Origin: Dipylidium caninum
Lineage: Eukaryota > Platyhelminthes > Cestoda > Cyclophyllidea > Dipylidiidae
Length of the DNA: 64,000 nucleotides
Reading direction: 5' to 3'
Assembly (NCBI GenBank): GCA_017562135.1
Contig: QEYB01000158.1
Span: 558,001 to 622,000, forward strand
Shown piece after piece: positions 50,804 through 62,554 of the stretch. How positions within the stretch are numbered: position 1 is the first letter of the stretch; each line of letters opens with the position of its first letter. The translations under genes were made by a program, and so were the position numbers. The notes beneath the pieces are model-generated. The model had not been told where the DNA came from. It worked only from the letters and a program-made list of their open reading frames with translations, and ran no database searches.

Positions 50804-51715
50804 CTAGTTATTATTAGCGGCTTGGAGGATACGTAAGATGTATAGGAAGAGATTGATAATATCCAAGTAGAGGGTGATTGATGCGGCAATGTATTCCTCG
50901 GCTGGGAAGCGCTGCATAATGTTGCGCGTATCGTAGACCAACAGGCAAGCAAAAATGAAAGCACCGCCGATTGAGAGAGCCAAATGTATTACAGGTGAGG
51001 CGAAGAAGACCTGAAAGATGTTACAGAGTGAAGTAGATATCGCCAGGCAACTAAATGTGGGGTTAGGTTTCTTACGTTTGAAATTCCGCCGATAAGGAGA
51101 GCCATCAAAAGAGACCCGAGGCAGGCAGCCCATGAGGAGAAGTCACGCTTTGCCTGTAGAGTATAAACGGTTAGACCAATGGTGATGGCTGCAGTAACCA
51201 AAAAGGCTTGGAAGATGCAAGCCACATCAAAGTGGATGACTAGACGAGAAGATATTTAGGAAGATGAGATTTACCGCTCAAGCCCACAAGAAATGCTTCT
51301 ACTAGAGTCTAAAAGAAGATGTTGATTTGCTTAATACACTTACAAAAAGGAAAAGAAGAATAAAGTTGATAGGAGTATGGTGTCGTTTGAGGTACATTCC
51401 AAAGATCAGTACGAAGGAGACAATGACCAGAGAAAATAGGATAAAAGAACTAAATAATTATTACTTCGTCCTAATGCGCCCTACTTGTCAGACAGAAAAG
51501 AGGACACATGCTGTTTGAAAGTGAATAGAACAGCAGTGATGCCACAGGTCACGAGTAGTTGAGCAGAAATAATTGAATATATTTTTCGGAGAAAATCTAC
51601 AAGTGAGTATGAACTAATAGATCTCACCCATTCGTATGTATATATCCGCATCTTTAACACAGTTATTGAATTCAAAATCATCTTCCAATGTTCTCCCTAA
51701 AGAGAGACCGGACAT
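50804..51715 (-). CDS. TMBIM4: Lifeguard-4-like Bax-inhibitor family protein
   Basis: Multi-pass Golgi/ER membrane protein of the TMBIM/Lifeguard family, linked to calcium balance and resistance to apoptosis. Six exons, 51715-51628, 51596-51485, 51449-51344, 51308-51275, 51239-51076 and 51010-50804, give 236 residues (human TMBIM4 238). Five introns of 31, 35, 35, 35 and 65 bp separate them, and one exon is only 34 bp. The N-terminus LEDDFEFNN and IYIRMDFLRKIYSIIS matches the family start; AFLVTAAITIGLTVYTLQAK, the conserved VYDTRNIMQRFPAEEY and ASITLYLDIINLFLYILR follow, with about seven hydrophobic segments. The Met at 51715 gives the expected length. All phases agree. Confidence 0.93.
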
Positions 51716-52634
51716 CTCGACGCAGATATTTGACGCAATGCGAGTTTTGTGCACCGCCAAAAGTAAATTGCCTTCATTATGAAAATTTGTGATGAAAGAT
51801 ATATTAAATATGAACATTTGATAACGCTGTCACATATACGGGAAACCTCTTAATGTATATGAAATCGAAATTCTATGGCTAGCAATTATCTTAATGCCTC
51901 TCTTTCGGGTGACATTTGACATTCTTGTTGACAGTGAAGAAAAATGCTTGGACAAAGGGCACATACTTCGGATGCCAAATACTGGTGGGTAGCACGACTC
52001 TCGACGCGTGGGAGGTGGATTTCATATCGGGACGAAGAGCGTTTAGTGGAATGACTTTGCGGAGGGTGAAACACCTAGGATCAGGACATGAAGCTATCGC
52101 TTTATGTTTTAAAAACCAAAAATAGTTTCTTTTGTGCCAGAGTAGAAAAGTCTCGGGGACCTATCTATAATAGGAAATTCGTGATAATCCTTGCTATGTT
52201 ATTGCATATTCATTCATTTTAGAATGAATAGAGGCTACCGTGCGGTATGATTTTGTACGCCAATCCCTTGAAGTGTCTCAAAACAATACTAATAATCTTA
52301 GGTATAGCATGCAATAAATGATAGCCCTGTCTTAGACAGCGTCAAATGAAGTCTGAGAATATATGCACACTTTCCTGGTGCAAATTAAAGAACTTAATCC
52401 CAACCAATCCTTTCCGGTTTACAAAGTTGCTCTTAAGTATATACTGGTTAAATGAAGCAAATTCAGTTTACTGAAAAATATGATAATCAGTAGACGCTGA
52501 GAATTTGGCTTTAGCTACCTGAGGGACACGCTTAAGCTACTATTGGCTGGGGCTATTGGCCGCCTCCTTAGCGAATCAGCGTGCACATGTAGCCCAGCCT
52601 ATGTTTGGTTTATTGTAATTTGCTTTTATGTGGA
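51716..52634. promoter_or_regulatory. Divergent intergenic region between TMBIM4 and RCE1
   Basis: An AT-rich 0.9-kb gap holding the 5' flanks of both genes. No coding signal, repeat or clear core promoter is visible. Confidence 0.45.
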
Positions 52635-55600
52635 ATGATTCCCCAGAAAGAATTCTCAACACAACCCCTAGTACGTTGCGTTGCCTACTGCGTTGTATTC
52701 GTATCAGCCTTGTACATATATGGCGGAATTCATAGGTGAGCTACCGTAATTATTTCGATACGCCGGTTTCTTCGAGATTAGTGTTCTCGACATGCTTTCG
52801 CAGGAGGTTTAATAATTTGCCTTCATATATAACTACCTGGGTCGACAAATCCTTATTTAATTTTAGTTTAACAAGTGCTCAGCGTAAAACTTGTTTTTTT
52901 TTCAGGAGATCTCCCAGGAGCATACGCCAGCGGATAGTGTCCGCGCTAATCGCCTGTACTCTCATTTTTGTTGACACGTTAACATTCATCCGGCCTCCTA
53001 ATAAGGATCCCGTAAGTTTCTTGGGGGATTGGCCTACGCTTACGATGAAAACTAACACACACATAACCCAAGTTTTATTCTTCTCCGAAAGAACGCCAAC
53101 TACACTTTAATCAATATTTTCGTTGTTATTTCATGTACCTTGTGTGTATATCACTTATCGTGGCATTTTTGCCTCAGCGTCGAAAACATAAAATCAAGTA
53201 ATCTACATGGCGAGTGGAAGATCCTAAACAATTTTTTTTCGCTTGGAGAACGATTTATTATATACTTTTCATTGCATAGATATGTTGTTTAGGATTGTTT
53301 ATACCGGAAGCTTTTCATTGAGGTCGAGCCTCCAGCAATGGGATTCAGTAATTTATTCCTTGGTTAATAATACTTGATTTGTCATGAGATTGGGCATATA
53401 TTCCTGATTCTTGTTTACATCTCACAATTTCTGGTGTCTAGGTTTTTTGTGTCCTTTTATTCGCTGTTTCAGGGTACCGACCTCTTTGTTTTCTCATGTT
53501 AACTGAAGTGAAGATTTAATTTCCCACATGGGATAGGTTGTATCCCTTTTATAAATATTAAAGAAACGTGTTAATGCTTACTTTTGCCCTTTTGGCACTC
53601 GTCTTTCTTTGAATATACATTTAATTTTTCGCCTATTTGCCAATGATCTTCATTAACCGCCGGTTTATTTCAGTATTATTATTTTCATTCGCCGTCAATT
53701 AATCGATGGCGGTGTACATTACAATCTTTCTGTCGGCATTTCGAGTGATTCACCCATCTACTACTTTTGATTTTCTCTACACGTACTTTTCTCCACTCAT
53801 AGCTTTGTTTTCCTTGCCTACTACTGCTCTTCGTAGCTCCTTCTCAAATCTTAAACTCAACTCATTCCCACAAATAATCTTGACAGTTTCGCCTGTTGGT
53901 TCACGTTCCCTGTGGCATTTATTTTATTGAGTTAATTTAAAATATGTGACCTGCTCAGGGTTAAGTTCTTTATCCCAAATATTCATGTGTTTTATACATC
54001 TTTCCTTAAAACCATTATTCCTACCTTCTTCATTTAGTGGAGTCTCGATTCCTACGATTTCTCGCGTCTCTACCTTCGTCGCCAACACCTCGCCCTCGCC
54101 CTTACTTTGCCAACTTTGGTTACCAGTGTGAGTTAAATCCCTACTTCTGGCCCCAATAATTGCGTTTCTAAGCGGTGTTTGTTTAATCCCATGCCCTCTC
54201 CAGTTCCTCTTTCTGGCCTCCCTCTGGTTTGAATGGCGCTCAAGGCAATTTTATACTCCGCGAGGTGCGCACATTTCGTCTACTTGTACTATCACCCGTT
54301 TGTTTCCAAGCAAGTTAAAACAATCTTCCGACTCCTTGCAATTGCTTCTAACATAACGTCGTTTGGTTCTTTTTTCCCAGCGCTGATCGCTAGCTCAGTA
54401 GTTTGATCAAATTTATACCTTTTCCTGGTGTTTAGCAGTTATGTTCATCATGCTTGTACCTCGTCTTTCCAATAACGTGACTTGGCGCGTAGCCCTTTAA
54501 CGTTAACAGAACTAGCCTGCGAACTACTTAATCCTTGCTGTCGTCTCTGCGGTTTTAAGCCAAATATACTGTAACGAATAAACTATTTTATTCAGTCTCA
54601 CTTCGCAATTCAGCACTCGAAGGTGATGCGTTGATTGCCTGTCGTTCCCACTGCTTTTTGTGCCAAGGAAACTTGGGGGTCTTCGTTTCGTTGGAAATTA
54701 TTTCCCTCCTATTGACCACCTCTGCTAGCTGAGGTGCTCGAATCGCCCCTTTATTCATAGCTCCCAACATTATTCTCAGAATGGGTTCCCCAGTGTGTGA
54801 TATGCCCTTTTTATGGGCAGACTCTTCCCAATGAAGAAGGGGAAAATGTATAATTTAGTCTTGCTTGACCTAAAAAGCACCAGAATTGCTGTGGCTCGAG
54901 TTGTCTCGTTTTGAGTGAGCGGAGCGCCTGATGGTTTCGGGCGCTCACACCACATGCGAATGCTAAAGCGGCGAAGACTTTGGAGTGTTACGCCAGTGTT
55001 GTCCATCACACTCCTCGTTTTAGGTGAGGTGCGTGACCTCTTTTTGCCACTTCCATATTCGCTTCCCTCTATTCACCAGTTTATGGCTGCTCAACTGCAT
55101 ATTTGCGGGGTTTCCTCTTAAGACTTGCAGGGTTTGACAGCGTCAACCACGCTGGTCGCTGCTTCGTCCCTGCAGAAGCGCATGCGGGACATTTGCACTA
55201 TTCGCTTTCGCATATTATTACGAGGCCAGGCTGTCGAAAATATTTCCTGTCTTCACACGTAGATTATCTCCGGGAGCTGTGGCACAATTGTGATCTTATC
55301 CGATTACGCGCAGTTGTGATTGCTCCCCTCGTTGAGGAGTTTATCTTTCGTGGTTGTATCCTCTTCCACCTCCAACGTCAATTTCGCTCATGTGAAGCCC
55401 TCTGTCTCGGCTCCGGCCTCCTCTTTGCCATTTGTAAGCCTCCACCTCTCTTTTTGCGATATCTAACCTGTCTGCATCTTCGCAAGCACCTTACTCTCGT
55501 CAACTTTTCCAGCCCACTTTCACCACGTGGCCGAGAAGATGTACGAAGGCTACACATTTCGCGCGGCTTTCTCCGATGTCTGTAAGTAATCTTCTATTTT

Positions 55601-56625
55601 TCTTTTCTTTTTTTCCTTTAATTTGCTTTTACGGAGTGTGTGAAGAGAGCGCCGAATTTTCCACCCTCCAGTTCCGCAGGTGTTGATGACCGCAATGTTT
55701 GGCGTCTACTCCACTCTGATCGTGCTACGAAGTGGTGAGTTCCCTTTCCACAGGCAAAATTTGATGCATTAAGAGATAAACTGGCTTTGTCCTCCTCCAT
55801 CTCTGAGAAGTTGGGCGACAGTTCTTTCTGCCAGCGCCTTGCGCGTTTCTATGTCGCTGAAGGTGTTTGGCTTACTTCCAGATGGATTCGTCGCAGCTCC
55901 CGCCTGGAGACGCCATTAGGAACAAGAAAGTCCCTCCTTTCTGGCCCATTTCACTGCCAATTTGCCTTTAACTACTCCGAAGTTTGGCCCCACACCCGCG
56001 GTAGGACAGCCAAATGTGGCGATTTGACGAGGTTTCATTTGGCAGTCACGTACAACATCCCGCAGTGTTGTTGGTTCTCCTCGACTAGAGGTTAACGTCG
56101 CCGAATTAGTCTTGCGTCACTACGTAACACCCCCCCCCTCCTTCCTTCTTTCTTTCCGCCCCCTCCCCTCCCCTCGTGAATATCATCCATCTACGGCTTT
56201 ACTTTTAACTCACTTTCCGGACTGTAGAGCTCACATAATTGACCAGCAAAAAACCGGATCATCACGGTCCAGACTAATGACCACCTCGAGCTTACTTATC
56301 TCTTTGGCTCTCTCATAACACGGAAACCGCGAACGTTTGTTGGGACATTCTGTCAAATGCCGAGTCATCTGCCTGACCGTGTGTTGTGGACACTCCTTTT
56401 TCAGGCCACCTCATGGCGGCGTGTGCCGTGCACTCCCTCTGCAATGTCATGGGCATGCCGGATGTGGCAGGAGAGATGCGGACCTCGGAGATGCGTGACC
56501 CCCGGTGGGGCAAAAGGCTGTACATCGGCCTCCTTCTGTGCGGTTTTATCGGCTGGCTCCTTCTCATCGGTCCGGCCACAACCCTCTTTGGCCACTCCAC
56601 CTCCCACTTTTGCCGTCTGCATTGA
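52635..56625 (+). CDS. RCE1: CAAX prenyl protease 2 (Ras-converting enzyme 1)
   Basis: ER intramembrane protease that removes the last three residues of prenylated CAAX proteins such as Ras and Rho. Eight exons: 52635-52735, 52906-53011, 54038-54125, 54916-55023, 55131-55433, 55513-55581, 55672-55734 and 56405-56625; the sum is a multiple of three, giving 352 residues (human 329). The catalytic motifs are present: APLVEEFIFRGC with the EExxxR glutamate pair, SHFHH, and HSLCNVMG. SALYIYGGIHRR matches the family N-terminal membrane segment. Exons 3 and 4 are the least certain: an alternative pair, ending at 54127 and starting at 54969, also keeps the frame and gives a protein 17 residues shorter. 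For the exon at 55672 the earlier acceptor is required by phase. Intron 53012-54037 is AT-rich and holds no gene. Confidence 0.88.
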
Positions 56626-56928
56626 CACTTTCGACTTCAACCTTGTGCACTGGTTGCATTTATCTCCGAGCCACTAAAATATATAGAGATTTTCTCTTTT
56701 GATGATGACCTTCCGCCTTTTGTTTTCCTTTCTCTCCACTACTTTGTCTGTTGTGACCTCATGCATATTTCGCGAGTTGTGCTTTGTGGAATTCGGTTGA
56801 GCCGTTGTATACTTTGTCTATTTTACATCCTCCATTCCTTTATTTCAACATCTTTAACCCCGTAGACAATCTTTCCCTGTTTTCGACGCTACTGTCACAA
56901 TTATCCGAGGAATATTGTCCCCTTTTAG
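56626..56928. other. Short intergenic gap RCE1-NOC4L
   Basis: A 303-bp T-rich gap between two genes on the same strand. It ends in a pyrimidine tract and TTTTAG directly before the NOC4L ATG. No AATAAA is evident for RCE1. Confidence 0.5.
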
Positions 56929-59900
56929 ATGTCAGATCAACCGACTTACGACTCTGTTATGGTAAGTCCAGCCTTAGTGGCGTGTTCACAAAACCGCGCC
57001 TTCCTTTTCTCCCACCTCTCCCGCTCCCCCTCAGGTGCAACTCCGCGCCTACTTGGACGCGAACTGTGACCTGGCGGCGGAGAAGGCCTTCAACGTCCTC
57101 CTCGACGACTCCATCTTCATTGACTGCCTCGCCCACCTTCTCCGCTGCCTCCAAGCCGTCATCTGCAAGGTCAACTTCGACCAAACTGATGTCAGTGCCT
57201 GTCCGATTGACAGTTTGCATGAAACCCCACGCACACATGAATTCACACAGTCTCTTATTTCTTTGCACAGGTCCACGTCTTCTTCACCCGAGTACTGCGT
57301 CTCCTGCAGCGTTTGCTTCCGAATAAAATGACGCCGGCATTCAAGGGCGAGAAACCACCGGGTGTGTTGTATGTATTTCGAGCAAATTAAAGCAGCCTTG
57401 GTGACTAAATTGCTGTAAATCGCTCTCGTCGATTCTGTCCCCGTAGTTTTGCGTACCCGCTCCTTCATTAACCACGGATTTTTCCTTATAATATCTTCAC
57501 ATTCTCCTCCCCTTTTCCTGCCCAAAATGCCTGCTACGTAGTTTCTAGTCGATAGATCTGGGCCATCGCCTTCAGGTCTGGTGAGCCCGGGGCTGTTTCT
57601 CTGCGACTGGGCGAACAGCTCGAGCACTTGGGCCGGAAATACTGGGTTATGGGCGACTCCGATCCTCCTCCTCCTCCTAATAGATTATTAACAGTTCATT
57701 TATCGCTCTACTGGCTGGCAGGGGATATTCACAATTATGACTGATATTTAGCCTCTAATTCTACTCCTTCAGCCAATTCGCCGGCGGGGAAGCGCATGCG
57801 TCTGCCCACGCTGAGACACACTCTCACGGAGACCTGGGCCAAACTGCTGGAGAAGGAGGTGAGTTTTCCTCCAAATTCTCTTCACTCTCCCCAAAACTGC
57901 TTCTCACTTTGATTTTGTGACCTTTCGGGCCTCCAGTCTTTAGCCTTTTTGGTCATGTTGCCAGTAAAGAAAAAAGCCCTTCACTTTACATCCACTGACT
58001 GTCTTTCATCGCAAGACCCTGCGCGATCTGGTCCCACAATCCTTACTTTCTGTTTAAGGGAGAATTTCAGGCAAAATTCCGAGCACTAAATGAATTTCGA
58101 GAAAGTTTTTCGTAGAAATACTCTTCGCCTAACGTGCCTCTCCTTTGGGTGGAGAACATTTTCAAGGTTAGATTAAGACGGTTTCTCACATCTTCCTCCC
58201 TGTCTCATCTCTACTTTTCACTCACTTGAACTCCTTCCGACACTGACCTCGGCAGTCGATCCTCCCCTGATTTGGCCTCGAAAGCCTTGGACCCTCACTC
58301 GGCTGACATTCTGAACTCCTATTCTCTTATTTTTTCGTCAATCACCCTGTATTAGCAGCTTTATGCCCTAAATTGATCTGCTGTCCCCGGCACCTCGCCG
58401 TTCTAACACGACTTCCTTCGTGGCACCCAAGTGAGGATCAGTTCGACCTTTTTAGGGTCCGAAGGAGTGCATTTTGTGTGTTATCTTTAGTTAGAAAGAA
58501 GGTGTGAACCCAGAGCTGTTTCCTTTTCCCATTGTCTATGCCGTCTCGATGCCGTCCGCCAAGATAATTTTAGCTTCAAGTATTTTCTTTCTACCATTAA
58601 AAAATGAGTGTGTATTTTTCGGTTACTGTGACCACAGCACGCTAAATGCACCTTTCATCCTTCGTTGAGTCGTTTACCTCAGCTTTAAGCTTATATTCAT
58701 TCCAACTGGCTTACAGCTACCGAACGACTTGGTGCTGGAGACCCTGATAGCCCTGGGCGACGGTCAGTTGGACAAGATGACGGATACGGCGCGACTACTC
58801 GCCCCGTACATCATCGTCGTCTTCGACCCTCCGCCCCTCAACGGCCCCGTCAGCGCCTCCGTTCCCCTCGCCTCGTGGTCCCGTGCCGTGGCGCGCAGCA
58901 TTCTCAAGGTCATCCACCTGGGTGCCCTCAACTTTGACCGTCTCTACCCCCGCCTCTACGCCCTGCTGGATGAGGGCCTGCTGGTTTGCCCCTATGCTGA
59001 CCGATTCTTGGTGGACTTGGATGTCTACTTAAGCTCTACGTATGTCACTCTGATTGTAGTCGAGCGCCATTTAATTTAGACACGAAAGGTCGGGCAGATG
59101 GGACTCCTCCATTGTTCCTGAATGGTCGGGGAGAGGGCGTCGATTTGTAACACTTTTACCCCTAACACCGGAATCTTAGCATTGCAGTATTTGATGGACT
59201 TATTACTTGCGTATCTACTTCAATTTGCGGCGACTTCCTCCGCCCCCAACCATCCAGCACGCGCGCACGAATGCCAGGCATAATTGTTCTCTGAGTGGGG
59301 ACTCCGTTGTCATTGAGCCCACCTCTGTTTCAGTCATGTCCCGGCGGGTTGGCTGTCCGCCTTCGCAAAGCGTCTGACCCAGTTGAGCCTCTTAGGCGTG
59401 GCGCCATCGGCCTTGCTGCTTCCTCTCCTCACCGTCGCCGCAAACTGCCTCATCCGCCATCCTGCATGTCGTGTCCTTGTTGATCGACGCAACGCTCCCG
59501 TCGACCCTGTGAGTTCTACCCCATCCTTCTCTTTCACGGTACAACAGCACTTGTCCCCTTGATGATTTCATGTTGTTCTACAAGTTCCTCGGTTAATGCC
59601 ATAATCCCTGAGGCTGGCTACTTTCTCGTCATGATAATAAAGCGGTGCAATCGCCCCCCTCCCTCCCCCCGTTCTCCTGTCGATCAGGTCCCCTTTCTGT
59701 TTAACTTTTTTGCCATGACTATCCGATAGCCGTAAATACAAGTGGGTGTCACATTTTAATGGCCGCATTTTTGTTAAACAATCATCCAATGGCCATCTCG
59801 TGGCTCTATTCCGTTTTTTGCAAATCTGGTACCCAACGCCAAAGGTAGACTTCTACAAAAGTGAGGTGGGAGGACAGCCTGAGCGACGATTGTCTCCAGA

Positions 59901-61016
59901 TCGGCGTGTTCGTTGAAAGTGACTTCAAGGGAGAAGGTGACGAGTAAATTCAATGGTCAGAAAGCCAAAATTTCATTATTTTAGCTCAACTGGCTTTATC
60001 ATGATGTTAAATTTTCAATGATCACAAAAAACATTTTATTTTTGGAACATTTGGCGTTTGGTGACTTTTATTATTAGCAACTTATCAAGCGCCTAGCTGA
60101 CGTCGTAAACGCTTCCATATCTTGGCTACCGTTGGTAATTTAAACTTTCTGAAACGCGTTCTGAGTTTCTCTTATCTTTTCATATTTCCTTTTTTTCCTT
60201 GCTGCATTAAAGAGGAGCGCCAGGATATTTCCTTTGTGCTTCATTCCATGTCGGTACAGCGGTAACCCCAACTAACCCCAAAATAAATGTTCATTGCAAT
60301 GGGAATTCTTTCTTTAGTTCATCCTTTGTCATTACAAAAGGACTGTTTCAAGAATATTCGAATTAGAGGCGGAAATTACTGAGAGAAGTTAGATTTAGGG
60401 GGGTCTGAGCGGAGACTTTGTCAGCCTTCCTCGACCAGTTTACCGAGCAGTCAAACATACTTACTACTATAAATTTGAATTAGCTTAGGAATGTTGGCGC
60501 AAATAGTTTAAATCCTTAAGGGTGTCTACCGTAATTTCTTCATTAAAAAATCCAACTTTCTCGTAGGTAACGGAGACAAATGTCACTGCCGGCGATCCCT
60601 ACTCTTACCACCCGAATGATTTGCCCGGTGACGGAGTAAATGCCTTAAAAAGCAGCCTTTGGGAAGTTGCTTGTCTTGAGTGTCATTACCATCCGGAAAT
60701 CGCTTCTTTGGGCCGTCGAATTCGTCAAATTCCTGCCACCAAAGATACCGAACATCTTCCGGACGTAAAAAATCAAATTGACTCAGGCAAACAGGTGAGT
60801 TGAACGCAAAATATGTTTGCAGGCCGCTTCTTTGAGAGGAAACATTTCTTTGAAGCTTTTTTATTGTACCAATTTGTATTGTAGATGCAGGCAGCGGTAA
60901 AACGGACGTCAAAGCAGTGCTTATCGGTATTGAAATTGACAAATGCGAGGTTACCCACTTTGCCACCCTTAGAAGGATGGACAATGCCCGTGGAAGACGC
61001 GAAAACGGCTGTTTAA
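56929..61016 (+). CDS. NOC4L: Nucleolar complex protein 4 homologue, N-terminally short
   Basis: Nucleolar factor of the Noc4/CBF family needed for small-ribosomal-subunit assembly. Eight exons, 56929-56961, 57035-57190, 57271-57361, 57773-57858, 58717-59039, 59334-59508, 60567-60794 and 60885-61016, total 1224 bp, 407 residues; human NOC4L has 516. The CBF domain is clear: LNFDRLYPRLYALLDEG, FLVDLDVYLSSTHVPAGW, SAFAKRLTQLSL and ANCLIRHPACRVLVDRR. ALKSSLWEVACLECHYHPE then matches the C-terminal SSLWELQALQRHYHPE region. The first three exons resemble the family only weakly, and the roughly 100 N-terminal residues of the human protein have no counterpart, so the start at 56929 may be wrong or the protein truly shorter. 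Introns 57859-58716 and 59509-60566 show no gene. A late AATAAA lies at 61301-61306. Confidence 0.85.
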
Positions 61017-61300
61017 CGTCTCTTCCTGTAAATGCCTGTGTATATAAGAATGGCGAATGTAGTTTGGTTACTACTAAGTTGTCGTTTAGTGCCTTTAGGG
61101 TTGGGAGTTCAGTTCTACAGCGAATAGTGGGGATGGGTGCCGTGATTTCTGCTGGTTTTTGGTGTTTTGCGGTCGTAGCCCGCACAGTGGAAGTAGAATG
61201 GTTGGAACACATGGAGTAGGAAGTGGGGAGTTCCGAAGAAAGCGAAGGGTTTGCGACGGTGGAGGTTTTTTTGCCTGAAAGGAATGGATTATTATGCGAA

Positions 61301-61306
61301 AATAAA
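61301..61306 (+). terminator. Poly(A) signal, probably NOC4L
   Basis: AATAAA 285 bp after the NOC4L stop, in the 512-bp gap before E2F; nothing else is visible in that gap. Confidence 0.4.
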
Positions 61307-61528
61307 AGTAGTTAGAACAAATTGAAGCGTAAAATCAATTTACCACATGAGTAAACCCAAAAAATTCTCCACGTAATTAAAAAAACACAATCTAAAATGT
61401 TAAATATCTTTAATTGAGTTTGTGCAGAATTGCGATTTTGAATTCATTCAAGAATCTTTGTTTGAATCGTCACAACATTTGGCTCCCGCCATTCAGTTGT
61501 TATCTCCCGCAGACTTCAATGTTATAAT

Positions 61529-62528
61529 ATGTATCCGAACCAGGGCATAATGTTCAGTGATTTTTCTCTGGAACCCCAAGCCTTCAGAGATCTAAACAGA
61601 CACGAGAAGAGTTTGGGTCTGCTGACTGAGAAATTTGTCCAACTCCTCAAGGAAGCTCCGGACGGCATCTTAGACCTGAAATTAGTTGGTCTTAACTGTG
61701 AATTATTCATTTTTTAGGCTGCTGACTTTCTTGCTGTTCGCCAAAAACGTCGGATTTATGATATTACCAACGTCTTAGAAGGCATCGGCCTCATTGAAAA
61801 GCGCACGAAAAACAGCATACAATGGAAGTATGTGTTTGTCTAATTTGGTACGCGGTACTTAATGTCAGTTAACCGCTCTTTCAACCTTTTTTAAGAGGTG
61901 GAAGTGCTGCCACGAACGGACCAGATATCCAAGCTCGTCTCGATGAGTTGCAAGCCGAGGTTGAATACCTGGAAAATCTCGAGAAGAAAGTCGACGAACA
62001 TCGGGCCAAGGTCTTGCAATCAATCCGCAATGTCCAAGAAGATCTAGATAACGAACAATTTAGTTACATCACATATCAGGACCTGCTTAATGTTTTTCAT
62101 GATCGCACTTTAGTGGTGATTCGCGCGCCTGATGGTACACTACTCGACGCACCTATTCCCGAAAGTGGTATGGATCAATCTACCCATTCTCTGTTCGCCA
62201 TGAAGCGCTCCCACAAAACTGCACCCGAATACCAAATTCATTTAAAAAGTCCCTCTACAGCTATCGAGGCGCTGCTTGTAAATCAGGAAGACAGCCAAAA
62301 CAGAACTCGCGTTATCCCTGCTGGGCAATCGAATCTCGACCTCAGGCGACCTGGTAGCAATCGACAAGGTAAGTCACACCGTCGTATTTCACCTTATCTA
62401 TTTCAGAAGAGGTCGGCGCTCCTAACCTTCTATTCCCTCTCAGTCCGCCACCGGACGCTCAAGATTTTACCTGTAATTTAGAGGAGAATGAGGCTATCTC
62501 GGATCTCTTTGATGTGACTAGTTCCTAA
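61529..62528 (+). CDS. E2F transcription factor, E2F4/5 type
   Basis: DNA-binding cell-cycle regulator that pairs with DP proteins and is held by pocket (Rb-family) proteins. Four exons, 61529-61684, 61718-61827, 61896-62368 and 62407-62528, give 286 residues; introns are 33, 68 and 38 bp. The winged-helix domain starts at residue 24 with [20 protein letters not shown] and contains [18 protein letters not shown], the E2F signature. A leucine-rich dimerisation helix ([18 protein letters not shown]) and the marked-box region ([26 protein letters not shown]) follow. The last 15 residues, [14 protein letters not shown] plus three, match the pocket-protein-binding and activation end of E2F4 (NLDESEGVCDLFDV). 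There is no long N-terminal cyclin-A-binding extension, so it is E2F4/5 and not E2F1-3. An AATAAA lies 21 bp after the stop. Confidence 0.95.
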
Positions 62529-62548
62529 CTTACTTTTTTATACATTTA

Positions 62549-62554
62549 AATAAA
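62549..62554 (+). terminator. Poly(A) signal for the E2F gene
   Basis: AATAAA 21 bp after the E2F stop codon, implying a very short 3' UTR. Confidence 0.65.

Noticed and set aside
57576..57690. An extra NOC4L exon with a proline run
   Set aside because: No frame of it fits the phases of its neighbours without a stop; the exons at 57271 and 57773 join correctly without it.
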